Assembly: GCA_028023455.1 (NCBI GenBank) | Contig: JAQFVV010000021.1 | Span: forward strand, 4,490,853 to 4,554,852 | DNA length: 64,000 bases | From: Epiperipatus broadwayi | Taxonomy: Eukaryota; Onychophora; Udeonychophora; Euonychophora; Peripatidae | Reading direction: 5' to 3' | Shown: piece by piece, positions 25,838 through 36,609 of the stretch | Layout of the letters: each line of letters begins with the position of its first letter | Numbering within the stretch: the stretch's first letter is position 1 | Program-made: the position numbers and the translations under genes | Notes under the pieces: model-generated | Told to the model about the DNA's origin: nothing | Databases searched by the model: none | Seen by the model: the letters and a program-made list of their open reading frames with translations, nothing else

Positions 25838-26235
25838 TAGGCAAAACTTTCTATATAGTAGAACCTCTCAGGGTAAGCCAGAGTATTCAATGAATGAAAG
25901 AAGGAAGGTTTGTGAATAAAATCTGTATCTAGTTTCTATTCATACAATATCTACAGACTAATTTTTAGCTTGTGGCTTTCAATATTGAGAAGTTTTTGAT
26001 CTGAGAGCCCTGTACCTAGACCTTAGGATCTAATAACCTCCAGCAAAGACTTTATACCTTTTTAGTTACCTTTGAAGCTTTGAGTCCAAAATCAAAACAC
26101 AATAATGTTTTCAATTCAAGTTCATTTGCTTGTATAGTCATATACATCTGATCTCACATCATCTCTACATTTTGATGTCTTTGGTTTTTTAATAACCAAC
26201 ATCACTATAATTCTATTGGGCAGGGTCGGTATGAA
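25838..26235 (+). repeat. Dispersed repeat family A, long form, diverged
   Basis: Starts AGGCAAAACTTTCTATATAG and follows the order of 16671-16970 and 51570-51945, including GATGTCTTTGG and CTATTGGGCAGG near its end. More diverged than the other copies. Confidence 0.65.
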
Positions 26236-26236
26236 A

Positions 26237-26470
26237 TCACTAAACATCACATGGTCACCATTTATTTTTGCTTACACCAGTTTTAATACAGAGACAAAAC
26301 TTTTCATACATTAGCACCACCTGCAAGATAAGGGTTTTATGCACAATTCTTTCTGCATCCATTGATTATTCTGAATTGATCTGAATAACACTATTGTGTG
26401 GAGATGTTATTTCTGTGCTAACAGCTTTTGTAAGCATAAAAATTGTGATGATGTGATGTTTAGTGGTTTA
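26237..26470. repeat. Dispersed repeat family A, short foldback form
   Basis: Outer arms AAATCACTAAACATCACATG and its inverse ATGATGTGATGTTTAGTGG surround the inner block with GCATCCATTGATTATTCTG. Same structure as the copy nested in the RTE relic at 49734-49961. Confidence 0.7.
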
Positions 26471-26807
26471 ACTACATCAGTATCAACCTCACCCAGAAAA
26501 TTTTTGAATAGACTCTAGCGACTAAATATTTTTAATATAACATATTTGATTTTTGTTTTGTGCAATTAAGTCTTTTTTACATATACTACAAAATTAATTT
26601 GTATACTACATTATAAATATTTGAACCTTCTAATAATTAAAAAATATTTTTTTTAATTAATATTTTAAATTTGTGAAAATAAGCATCTAATTGAAAAATC
26701 TCATTGATAACAAAGAAACACATCATTATTGGCTTCACAATACCTATTCAAAAAGTTAGACAAATGAAATATTAGATATTAGAATTTTATGTTATTAAAA
26801 ATGATAA

Positions 26808-28150
26808 ACACCTTTACCCCACTTAGCGATGACAATTGGTCCTCCAAAACTCATCGTTAAGCAAGAATATCGTAGACAAAACATGTAATTATAATGGGGG
26901 TCTATGAGAAAAAAATTGGTCGGTTCCAGTGACGTAAAATATCCACATTGATTTCCAAGCTCAAAGATTTTCTTGATTTTTTCATGACAATGACGACTAA
27001 ATACGGTATCTAAAAAGAAAAGTTTTATATCACTAGGAAAAAAAATGCATATTTTCACTTTAAAAAGTACAGAACAGCAATGAAACTAAATTTGAATTTA
27101 AAAGTTTTTATATTCTTCTGTGGAAGTTTTTCATCGTAATGAAAAAAAAATCTATACTGAAGTGCTTTTTTTAAAAAATTGTATTACAATATATATTACT
27201 ACTATAAATTGTATTACAGTATATATTACTACTATACTGTACATTTATTTTATTACTTATGTGAAATTATTCAAATTAAAAAACAATGTTTAATTTTTAA
27301 TTATTTAATTGAACATATAGAAAAAAAAAATCAACTTATTTTCAAAGTAAAAAATCTAACTTCTAATTTTCTAAAACATACAGGTAGGTTTATTTTTCTT
27401 ACTGTATATTTTTAGTAATGTAATAATGCCCCCCCCCCCTTCGAGTAGAAAGATTTTTAATTAAATGCAATCTGTTTTTTTTTTAAACTTTTCTAATTCG
27501 ACATCTTAAAATGTTGTTTTTTTCTGATTAACGAAGTTACAAAATCAACAAATATTTTTACATAATTTTCCAGGTTTTCTAAAATTAATACATCGTATTT
27601 CAGAAACACACACACGCAGTTTAATATTCATATTTAGTGTTTTCCTGAAAGTTTGTGATGATGGTATTTTTGTATTATATAAATATATATACTGTATATG
27701 TTCAGTATTGAGATAAGAAAATAATGTTTTTGAAAAGAAAAAGGAGAAGGATTTTTAATTTGTTGATATTATTGTAGAACATATATATGTATTTTAAAAG
27801 GAAAAGTGGATGAACATTTGCTGTGTTATTTATTATATATGATGTATTATAGATAAAGTAATTATAGATATTTTAAGGGTTTTATGAAAAAAATATTGTA
27901 TGTGTATAGAATTACAGCAAAGTCATTACCTATATACATATTACAATAATATACTTTTGTTTTTGGGTATAATATAGCTCTCTTTGACGTCATCAGTGAC
28001 GCAAAATTCAAGATGGCTGCCCCCAATTTTTTTTTTCCCCAATCGTTATAGCGAATAATCGATTGCACATCGAAGTAGTGGATACAAATTGATGATATCG
28101 CTATTGTGAAATATCACTAAGTAGACAATCGCTAAGTGGGGTAAAGGTGT
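26808..28150. mobile_element. DNA transposon of 1343 bp with 23-bp perfect terminal inverted repeats
   Basis: The left end ACACCTTTACCCCACTTAGC followed by GAT (26808-26830) is the exact inverse of the right end (28128-28150). Subterminal sequences hold several related motifs: ATCGTTAAG near 26852, TCGTTATAGCGA near 28043, ATCGCTATTG near 28098, ATCACTAAGTAG near 28113. They could be transposase-binding sites. An AAGATGGCTGCC stretch lies near 28010. No transposase is encoded and frames inside are short, so it is non-autonomous. The target duplication is not clear (flanks GATAA and ATTTA), so the superfamily is undetermined. Confidence 0.82.
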
Positions 28151-28166
28151 ATTTAGAATTAGTTAT

Positions 28167-28372
28167 CATCAACTTGTAGTCAAGGCAATCTCCTTTAACA
28201 ATAAAGGTGGTACAATCTTTATCTATGGACTTATATATTTATATAGACACTAAAGATTGACCTTGGTCAAGCTGAAATCTTTAGTGTCTATATAAATATA
28301 CACCATAGATAAAGGTGGTACCACCTTGCTTGTTAAAGAAGGTTCCTTGACTACAGATTGAGATTGTTGATT
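28167..28372. repeat. Foldback element related to family C
   Basis: Inverted arms containing TAGTCAAGGCAATCTCCTTT / AAAGAAGGTTCCTTGACTA and TATATAGACACTAAAGATT / AATCTTTAGTGTCTATATAA around an approximately 17-bp loop. Shares the AAGGCAA-CTCCTTT block and the AGACACTAAAGATT block with the larger family-C foldback at 28605-29358. It starts 17 bp after the end of the DNA transposon. Confidence 0.75.
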
Positions 28373-28442
28373 AAGGGTTTAATGTTATATATATAATACA
28401 AATAAAATTTCAGTTAATAAAAAAACTATTGTAATAACAATA

Positions 28443-28586
28443 AAAATAATAAATATAATGGTACTAAACTGTTATATACAGTCTTTCAATCTATAGAAAT
28501 ACTTTCAGTTAATTCCTTAACCGAAAGTATTTCTAGGGATTGAAGGACTGTATATAATAGTTTATTAACATTACATTTATTATTTT
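28443..28586. repeat. Foldback family D, copy 2 (144-bp hairpin)
   Basis: Arms of about 65 bp with a small loop (TTCAGTTAATTCCTTAACCGAA centre, partly paired). The outer AATAATAAATATAATGG and AAACTGTTATATACAGTCTTT parts match the ends of the copy at 5283-5572, while the inner parts are unrelated. Confidence 0.75.
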
Positions 28587-28604
28587 TTTGTTATATTTAT
28601 ATAT

Positions 28605-29358
28605 ATCATTAAAAATCAGTCAACACTTAGACAATCCCAATATCAATAACAATCAACTAATTCAAACTGTTGTCAAGGCAACCTCCTTTTAACAATAAAG
28701 ATGGAATCTCTATGAAATCCCACCTTTGTTAATAGCTAAATATACCTATATAAACACTAAAGATTGCAACTTGACTACAGAGATTGAAATTATTGATACA
28801 AAGAAGTTTAAATAATTCTCTTTAAACAGGTAAATATAACTTATTCTGAATGTAGACTAATAAATTAGTCAATTATAACATTACAAACTGCAATTATAAA
28901 TTTAAAATTTCACCCAAAGTTTTATTTAAATAATAAGTATAATAATGCTCATGGCTAAGTGGGTTTATTGTTAAAAGGAGGTTGCCTTGACAACTGTTTG
29001 AAATTGTTGATTATTATTGATAGTGGGATTGTCTAAGTGTTGACTGGTTTTTAATGATTACTTGCGAACCAAGTTACCTTGAACATAAGTTTGGAATGTT
29101 ATAATTGACTTATTAGTCTACATTCAGAATTAGTTATATTTACTTATATAAAACAGTTTATTCAAACTTCTCTGTATCAATAATTTCAATTTCTGTGGTC
29201 AAATTGCAATTTTTTAGTGTCTATATAAATATATTAGACCATTAATAAAGGTGGGATTCATCCTTTGTTGTTAAAAGGAGGTTGCTTTGACAACAGTTTG
29301 AAATTGTTGATTGGTATTAATATTAGGATTGTCTAAGTGTTGACTGGTTTTTAATGAT
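28605..29358. repeat. Foldback family C, complete and internally rearranged
   Basis: The left arm (28605 to about 28885) starts ATCATTAAAAATCAGTCAAC and the right arm (about 29101-29358) ends with the inverse TTGACTGGTTTTTAATGAT-type sequence; both also hold ACTTATTAGTCTACATTCAG. An extra inverted copy of the outer arm lies in the centre at about 28969-29064, so one arm has been duplicated or a second element inserted. No coding capacity. Confidence 0.75.
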
Positions 29359-31526
29359 TACTTACAAACCAATTTAACATTGAGCATTATTACACACACA
29401 CACACATATATTTCAAATCTCTCTCCCAAATGTTTTCTCAGCAATATCCACTTGCTGAAAAACATAACATTTATGAGGATGATTTGAGCATTTTGTATTT
29501 AAATTTTCAGCTACAGATACTCATAGAATAACCAATAGTTAAATAAAGACATTTTAACTTTCTAAGACTGAACTCCATAAAAAAAAGTTTTTGTGAAATT
29601 CTTCAGGTACCTGAAAAATTTCCAAATTACATCTACACTCAAATTCCAGAACATGGCTACATCTGGAATTACACATAACTACTATACCATGAACATTTAT
29701 AATATAATAAAATTAGTTGATAAATAGTAAAGCAAGTAGAAATTAATTGTAATATTTAATTAAAGATAAACAATAGATTCAGCACTACTGAAGTATGACA
29801 CTATTCCTACTTGTTATGAAGACTGTACCATATTACTACTGTATTGCTAGTTTTTATAGTGCAGTCATCAAAACTCATCAGATTAACTTAGATTAAGTTC
29901 TATTATCTAGCTATAAATAGCTGCATACCCATTTACTGACCAATTCCAGGTGGTTAACTCTATTCATTATGTATGGATTACATGAAAAAAAAGAGTCTGC
30001 TTGTGAATTGAAAAATTTCAAATGAACACTCATCCTGGATTTAAACCCAAGTTTTGTTTAAGCTGATGCACTAATTAATCACTACACCACAAGGTTATTT
30101 AAATTTAATTAGCACTCATAAATGATATAAATAGTTTTCAAAGTAAGCATAAATTTTTTTGTCGATGTAAACTTTTCATGTTTATAAAATATATGAATAA
30201 CTTATATAAATTAATAAAATATAATTTAATGAATAAAGGTATTATTTAACATTTAAAACTTATTGTACTTTTTTAAAGTAACTTCTCGGTTTTTATATTA
30301 TTTAATTATTTTATATAATTATTATATATTGAATTACTTTTTTTTTCTAATATTTTTTTTTGTTTATTTGTTATTCAATTTTATTTAATAATAAAAAATG
30401 GTTTTGTCATTAATATTTCATAAAAATATAATTTTTGAAAGATTATACTGTTTATGAAGTTTTAAAGAAATACTTATTTTTTAATTCTTATATTAAACGT
30501 CAATTACAGTTTTTAGTTTTTATATATTTATTTGAAATTATATAAATAATATCTTTGCACTAAAAAAAAAAAAAAGACATTTTATTTATTTATTTTTCTT
30601 TATTTTACCCAAGAGATAAAAAATCGCTAGAAATTTTTAATATATTATGTATATATTTATTTGTTTGTTTTACTATTATATTCATACATATGTGATATGA
30701 CATTAACTGTCAATATTATACAGGGTTACTTTACAATATAGTTTGTAGTACTACATTATACTATTTGTTTGAAAAAAATTAACAAGGAATTTTGCAAAAC
30801 TATTATCATAGATATATATTTCTTGCATTATTATTTATTTTATCATAAAATCAGTTTATAAAGGTTTCAAACAATCAAATATTAATATAGTCAGCAATAT
30901 GTACTAATTCTATTTATTTGACCAGAGTTTTTTTTTTTTTAGGGTTTAAATCCAACTACTGTTGTTACTGAACGAACCCTAATATTTTTGAATTAAATTC
31001 TAAAAAAATTATCTATAAGCTGCTAGAGGCATATTTTTTATATGCGCATAAGAACAGTTTTTGAAAAATACTTATTACTCTGTTTTGCCCAATTTAGTGC
31101 ACAAGTCTTAACCAACAAACCAGTTATTTTTTTGTATTATTTATTTATCTAAGTTTCAAAAAATTTAAATTTTAATAAAATGTACTTAAAACAACAACAA
31201 CAAAGAAAAACGTTGGAAAACATACGGAATGATATTTTTCTAGTAGTTTATATAAGTTTATGCATTAAAGAGCTGCAAATCATAATATCTGGTGCTTAAA
31301 TAGTTTTTTTAAAAATTGTATTTAATATTTTGTCAACAAATGAGAAATATAAGGAGTCTTATTAGGATTATTGAAGCAGCTTTTATTAAATTGGGATAGA
31401 AGAAAAAAATGACACTAATAGAAAAATGATTCGGTGTTGGTAGTTTTGGTGAATATATTTGTCTTGGCTTTAAGAGTGTCTGTGCATATGGTCTATCTGA
31501 CAAAACTTTTCGACTTAAATAGAAGA
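29359..31526. other. AT-rich intergenic DNA
   Basis: A CA repeat near 29391-29405, poly(A) and poly(T) runs and short (TA)n tracts. No gene seen. Confidence 0.5.
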
Positions 31527-31619
31527 ATTTTTTTTTCATATGTCAAATGCGTTGACCGGGAAGCGAACCCGGGCCAGCTACTTGGAAGGTGGCTATGCTA
31601 AGCACTAGGCGAACAACGC
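31527..31619 (-). mobile_element. tRNA-Gly-derived SINE
   Basis: On the minus strand a tRNA-Gly-like body has anticodon loop CTTCCAA, B box GGGTTCGCTTCC and GGTCAACGC closing the acceptor, then ATTTGACATATG and a poly(A), i.e. the same tail as the copy at 14016. The D-arm region (TTCGCCTAGTGC) has mutations. Confidence 0.75.
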
Positions 31620-31760
31620 TTTTACACAACTTTTATCAAAGCATGCAATTATATAAACATTAAGCAAATATTCAATAATAAATATAAAAACAATTTAAAA
31701 AAGTTTTAATACTGTTTAAAATGAAAGTGTATCTATAACTGGTCTGACTATAATTCAGAA

Positions 31761-31763
<3 letters not shown>

Positions 31764-31825
<62 letters not shown>

Positions 31826-31870
31826 ACACCTCATATATATATATATATATATATATATGAGGTGTTTGAA
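31764..31870. repeat. (CT)n-(TA)n microsatellite with a 13-bp inverted repeat
   Basis: (CT)15 runs into (TA)14, followed by TTCAAACACCTCA, another (AT)12 tract and the exact inverse TGAGGTGTTTGAA (31821-31833 and 31858-31870). A family-B left half follows immediately. Confidence 0.85.
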
Positions 31871-32250
31871 AATCGGAGCTCAGACTTTCAAACATGTCAT
31901 ACCTATCCAATCCATCTTATACAACTGATACACATGCTAACATACAAATAAAAAAGATAAATGAGCAATATACATATTGCTGAACTAGCACTCATCAGTA
32001 GGTTCAAATCACCATCTCCAACACATTATATACAATCATCGCTCAGTTTATACTAATATAGAAAACCTTCAAACTCTAATGGACAAGCTTCAATATTCTT
32101 TACTTTCCAACTCTTCAGCCATCCATATCATTAAAAATCTAAGAATGAAATGTTCAAAGCCATTGATGATGCCAATATCACTGTCATACTCATGTTGATT
32201 CTAAGTCAGTTTGACCACTCACATATAAGATCTTAATATGTTCACTTAAT
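31871..32250 (+). repeat. Foldback family B, left half plus centre
   Basis: Contains GAGCTCAGACTTTCAAAC, CTGATACACATGCTAACAT, GAACTAGCACTCATCAGTAG and central sequence through AGTCAGTTTGACCACTCACA. The right arm is absent; the next complete copy starts about 50 bp downstream. Confidence 0.75.
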
Positions 32251-32296
32251 GATACAGAAGAGGGATGGCAGAATGCGGGCTGAATATGTAAAATTT

Positions 32297-32875
32297 AAAT
32301 ACATGTATATTGTCTATACTAAATTTAATGTAATTATAAGGAACTAGAACTCAGACTTTCAAATACTTCACACCAATACAATCCATCTTATATAACTAAT
32401 ACGCATTACCACACATATGTAAAAAAGATAAATGAGCTCCAATATATGTATTCCATGCTGATTTAAATGGACATATTAAGTCCAATGTGTGAGGGGTCAG
32501 ATTGACTTAAGGTCAACATGAGAATGATAATATAATGACATCATCAAGGGCTTCAAGCATTTCATTCTCAGATTTTCGATGATATGGTTGACTGAAGAGT
32601 TGGAGAGTGGAGAAGATTGAAGTGTGTTTATTAAAGTTTGAAGATTTGATATGTTAATATAAACTGAGCAGTGATTGCATATATGTGTTGGAAATGGTGA
32701 TCTGGACTAACTGATGAGACCTGGTTCTGCATGTGATATGTATATTGGAAATAATTTATCTTTTTCACATGTATGTGGTCATGTGTTTCAGTTGTATAAG
32801 ATGGATTGGATAGGTGCAGAGTGCTTGAAAATCTGATTTCAAGTTTAGTATAGATAATATTTATGTATTTAAATA
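32297..32875. repeat. Foldback family B, full-length copy
   Basis: The longest recognisable ends: AATTTAAATACATGTATATT, then AACTCAGACTTTCAAATACT on the left, inverted on the right as GTGCTTGAAAATCTGATTTC, then TTTAGTATAGATAATATTTA and TGTATTTAAATATT. Arms are about 250 bp. Family-H sequence starts where it stops. Confidence 0.8.
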
Positions 32876-33110
32876 TTAATAAACTAATGATCAGCTTTTC
32901 AAGCTTTATGAATCTTAATAATAAATGAATACTCTCACTTTCAACACAAGATAAAGTCTTTGTTAAAGAATAGAATGAATCCACCTATTCTTTCAATCCA
33001 AACACTTAAGTATGGGCAAGTCTTAAGCACTGGAAATGAGAGCATGAAGATATTAACCAATCACTTTAAATCACTTTTACTATGTCTGAAAAATTTACTA
33101 GAATTTATGG
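32876..33110 (+). repeat. Foldback family H, single arm
   Basis: AACTAATGATCAGCTTTTC, TTAATAATAAATGAATACTC and CAAACACTTAAGTATGGGCA occur in the same order as in the left arm of the complete element at 33171-33625. Confidence 0.75.
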
Positions 33111-33170
33111 TACGTCATTCTTAAATGAAATTAAACATATGTAAATGCAATATTTATTTTATATAGCATG

Positions 33171-33625
33171 ATGTTTATGAATTGTAACAAAACTAATGAT
33201 CAGCTTTTCAAGCTAATGCACATGCACTTTATAAATCTTAATAATAAATGAATACTCTCACTTCCAACACAAGATAAAGTCTTTGTGAAATAATAGAATG
33301 AATCCACTTATTCTTTCAACCCAAATGCTTAAGTATGAGCATATCATATCATAAATTCTAGTAAATTTCGCAGGTGTCATTCATTCAGACATAGTAAAAG
33401 TAATTTAAAGTGATTGGTTATTATCTTCATGCTTTCATTTCCAGTGCTTAAGATTTGCCCATACTTAAGGATTTGGGTTGAAAGAATAGGTAGATTCATT
33501 CTATTCTTTCACAAAGACTTTATCTTGTGTTGGAAGTGAGAGTATTCATTTATTATTAAGATTCATAAAGCGCATGTGCATTAGCTTGAAAAGCTGATCA
33601 TTAGTTTATTACAATTCATAAACAT
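33171..33625. repeat. Foldback family H, complete 455-bp palindrome
   Basis: Left end ATGTTTATGAATTGTAAC and right end TTACAATTCATAAACAT are inverse. The arms include TGATCAGCTTTTCAAGC, ACACAAGATAAAGTCTTTGT and their inverses, about 190 bp each with modest divergence, around an unpaired centre. Ends 33 bp before the LTR retrotransposon. Confidence 0.85.
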
Positions 33626-33658
33626 ATTTATGTATTTAAATATTATATATATATATAT

Positions 33659-34647
33659 TGTAACAGTCAAAACACGTGTATCTCGTTAACATATTGCAGA
33701 ATTCGACCACCACACAGAACAGCAGCACCATCGAGTAGCGAAGCCACCGTTAATACTGAGTTCGAACATAGTTTATCGGTTCCACAATACAATCTACGGA
33801 ATAACGCCTCTGATGCGACATAAGTAAACACTTCTTTAGGCACGGTGGTCAGGGAGATGCACGAGATTCATGGGTTTTGTTTCCGAGTTGGCCAACAATC
33901 AAACGAATATTAATTAATATATATAATCGAGGAAATGTCTATAATGGGCATCGAATAAATGAAAACTTAACTACAGACGTATATTTAGAATTATTTATTT
34001 ACGTATTTAATAAAAGAAAACATTATTAATGTGATTAATCATATTTTAAATTCAAAGTCTCAACAGCTAATTGATAATATTAAATATATAAAAATACATT
34101 TATTTATATGGAGCATTTATTTATATGAAGGCGTAATCTAGCTACCTAGGGTTCTCGAGTGAGTATTTCTAATGCGTGCTGTAAGGAATTTATACTTTGC
34201 ACTGCCAGAGTCATCAGTAACGGCGGACATACATTTATTTAATAAAATATTTATTTTACGACAAAGGGCAAACATTTATTTGAGAGTATATGACGAAGAT
34301 AATGCCGAGGCGGAGTGATAGAGAGAATAATAAACTAAATAAAAGAACACGTGGTACGCTTTAGAAGGGCGATGTAAAATGGCAGCGCTGAAACTGCAAT
34401 GCCGTGAATAAGTTATAAGGGTTTCGGGTTGGTCTCTGCCGCGACCCGAAGAGGTAAGGTGTCACATGAGCATAACCAGGGACAAGCGGTCCGTGTCGCA
34501 ATTTGCCAGCTGGCTGCGTGACGGTCGTCAAGCCCTACGGGAACATTATCATGTCCGCTTGTGTAGGACGACTGGGGTTAATTCAACCCTAGAGAATCCG
34601 GAGTATTCACGGCGTGGAATGAGCCATCGGGGCTTCAAAACGTAACA
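33659..34647 (-). repeat. 3' LTR of the Ty3/Gypsy element (inner edge uncertain)
   Basis: The outer edge is firm: TGTAACAGTCAAAAC at 33659 repeats at the junction at 41179. I place the inner edge at CGTAACA (34641-34647) because it gives TG...CA-type inverted ends (TGTAACA / TGTTACG in element sense). No clear polypurine tract borders it, so the LTR could extend further inward. GC-richer than its surroundings. Confidence 0.55.
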
Positions 34648-36609
34648 CATGTATAATATCTAAAAGATTGTGGTAATATTTAACTAGATTTCAAACTCGG
34701 CCCAACATTATCACCGTTGACTGAAAGAAAATTGGTGACTCTCAAAGAAATGAAATTTACATAATTATTCATTAACATTTAATAATAAAAAAATATCTAA
34801 AAGGGAATTATTACAGCGAGTATGCCAGCTATTACGGAGGAGTAGACCCTGCATTACAATAACTGATTCTTTGAATGCGTGTCGATTTATATGAAATTTA
34901 AGTTATTTATAAAAGCAAATATTAATGATAATTCGACACGCATTCACTGTTCAAGCGATTATGGATTTAGCTTTAAAACTAAGATAATTATGAGAAGGTA
35001 ATATTTCAATGATAATTATAAATGAAATGTAGATTTAAGAAATACTCACCTAAGAGGTGATAGAGGGAGGGTAAGCTAGATTATGCGAGAAATTTACAGA
35101 TTACATGAATTCTCAAATTTTAGTTTCTCAAAATTACAATTTTAACATTTAGAAGTTATACAAATAATAGGAGATGAGCTATAGCTTATTATTACTAGAG
35201 TACTCTATAATTTGGAATACACACACAGGTACCTGTTTTATAAGATGTTTTCGTCCATTGGTTTAATAGCAGATTGTTCGTAATTAGAAGTTTTCTTTCT
35301 TGTCCTGGGCATGTTGTTTTATTGATTTTTTTTTAACAGCAGCGGCTTTCTTGTTTATTTCAGGCAGCAGATCATTTTGGTGTTTTTACGATGGGCAAGG
35401 TGAAGCTCGGCATATAGTGGGCCATCTCCCGGTGGAGAATAATTTCGGTGCTTACTCGGTCATACCTTGCAGTATTAATTTATTTAAGATATTTTAGACG
35501 CTCCACTCGAGAGCAAAGCTAAAATTCAAGTGCAAGTCTCCAGCAAGTCTAAGATGGCCTCCTTTTTCTTATCTTGATCTTTTAAATTTTCTGTTGAGAT
35601 ATTTTTAGGTTTTATTTATCTTGCCCTCAGGATAATCAATGCTCTGCTGGTTTTAATTAGAAAGAAATTTGCTGTGCTATTGTTTGTTTTTCTTTACATT
35701 CGTTAATTACATTCTTTTGGAATTTTGCTATAATTAATTTATTATCTGTCACTGACCGATGCTTTTAAATTTTCAAAGACAAAAGGGAATAAAATTATTT
35801 TAACTTTAATTAATTATTGCATCAGATTTTGTTAGAATTATTATTTAACGAAATTCAAACTAAGCAACAAATACGAACTTTATAAAATTCAAAATAACTG
35901 ATTAATATTACACAAAATTTATTTAACTACAAGAAATCTAAATTATATTATTTTATCCGTATTTATTGCGTTTAATTTGAGATCGAAATGTGTGCGTGTT
36001 TATGCTGAATTCTACATATATTTATACATTTTTAATATTGTTACACACACAATTCGATACCAAAAAGTTTAAATTTGGGTGGGATAGACCGGTCAGTGAG
36101 AGACGACAGAAAAAGGTGAAACTTGAGATTCGAATACGAATCTCACTGTTTCATTTCCCCGTACTTCCCGTGAACAATTAAGGAAGAACAAAGGAGGCAT
36201 GAAAAAGAAAAAAATTTACATTACATAATTGAAAGACGAAAAGAAAAAAAATTATTATTGTTTTTACAGATATTGAAATAGAGAAAGCAGAGATTTCATG
36301 AAGCAACGAACAATTTATATACCCGGATCTAGAATTTAAACTTTAATTTTAAAATGACCTAATTTGGCCGTGTCTGGTTAGCAATCATGATAATACGATT
36401 AGTTAAACTGATTATAGATATAAAAAAAAATTCTTAGACTAATATTAATTAACATAATATATATAAAAATTTTAAGAATAATAATAATTAAATATACATA
36501 ACAAAATTTCTATATAAAGCCCAATATAATTTCCATTCCAACAATATTTATTAAGTTCGTTTTACTAAATTTTATACACGGAATGGCCGTCCGAAATGCT
36601 CCAATATTG
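34648..36609 (-). other. 3' non-coding part of the Ty3/Gypsy element
   Basis: Nearly 2 kb between the integrase stop and the assigned LTR, without an envelope-like or other recognisable frame. A perfect 14-bp inverted repeat TGAATGCGTGTCGA (34872-34885 / 34933-34946) lies in it. Purine-rich candidate tracts in element sense lie near 35558-35580 and 36150-36175; either could be the true polypurine tract if the LTR is longer than assigned. Confidence 0.5.

Noticed and set aside
26795-27058. 87-codon minus-strand frame
   Set aside because: Its end is the translation of the TIR of the DNA transposon at 26808-28150; no transposase motif.
32631-32984. 117-codon minus-strand frame
   Set aside because: Spans the right arm of family B and the start of family H; not a conserved protein.
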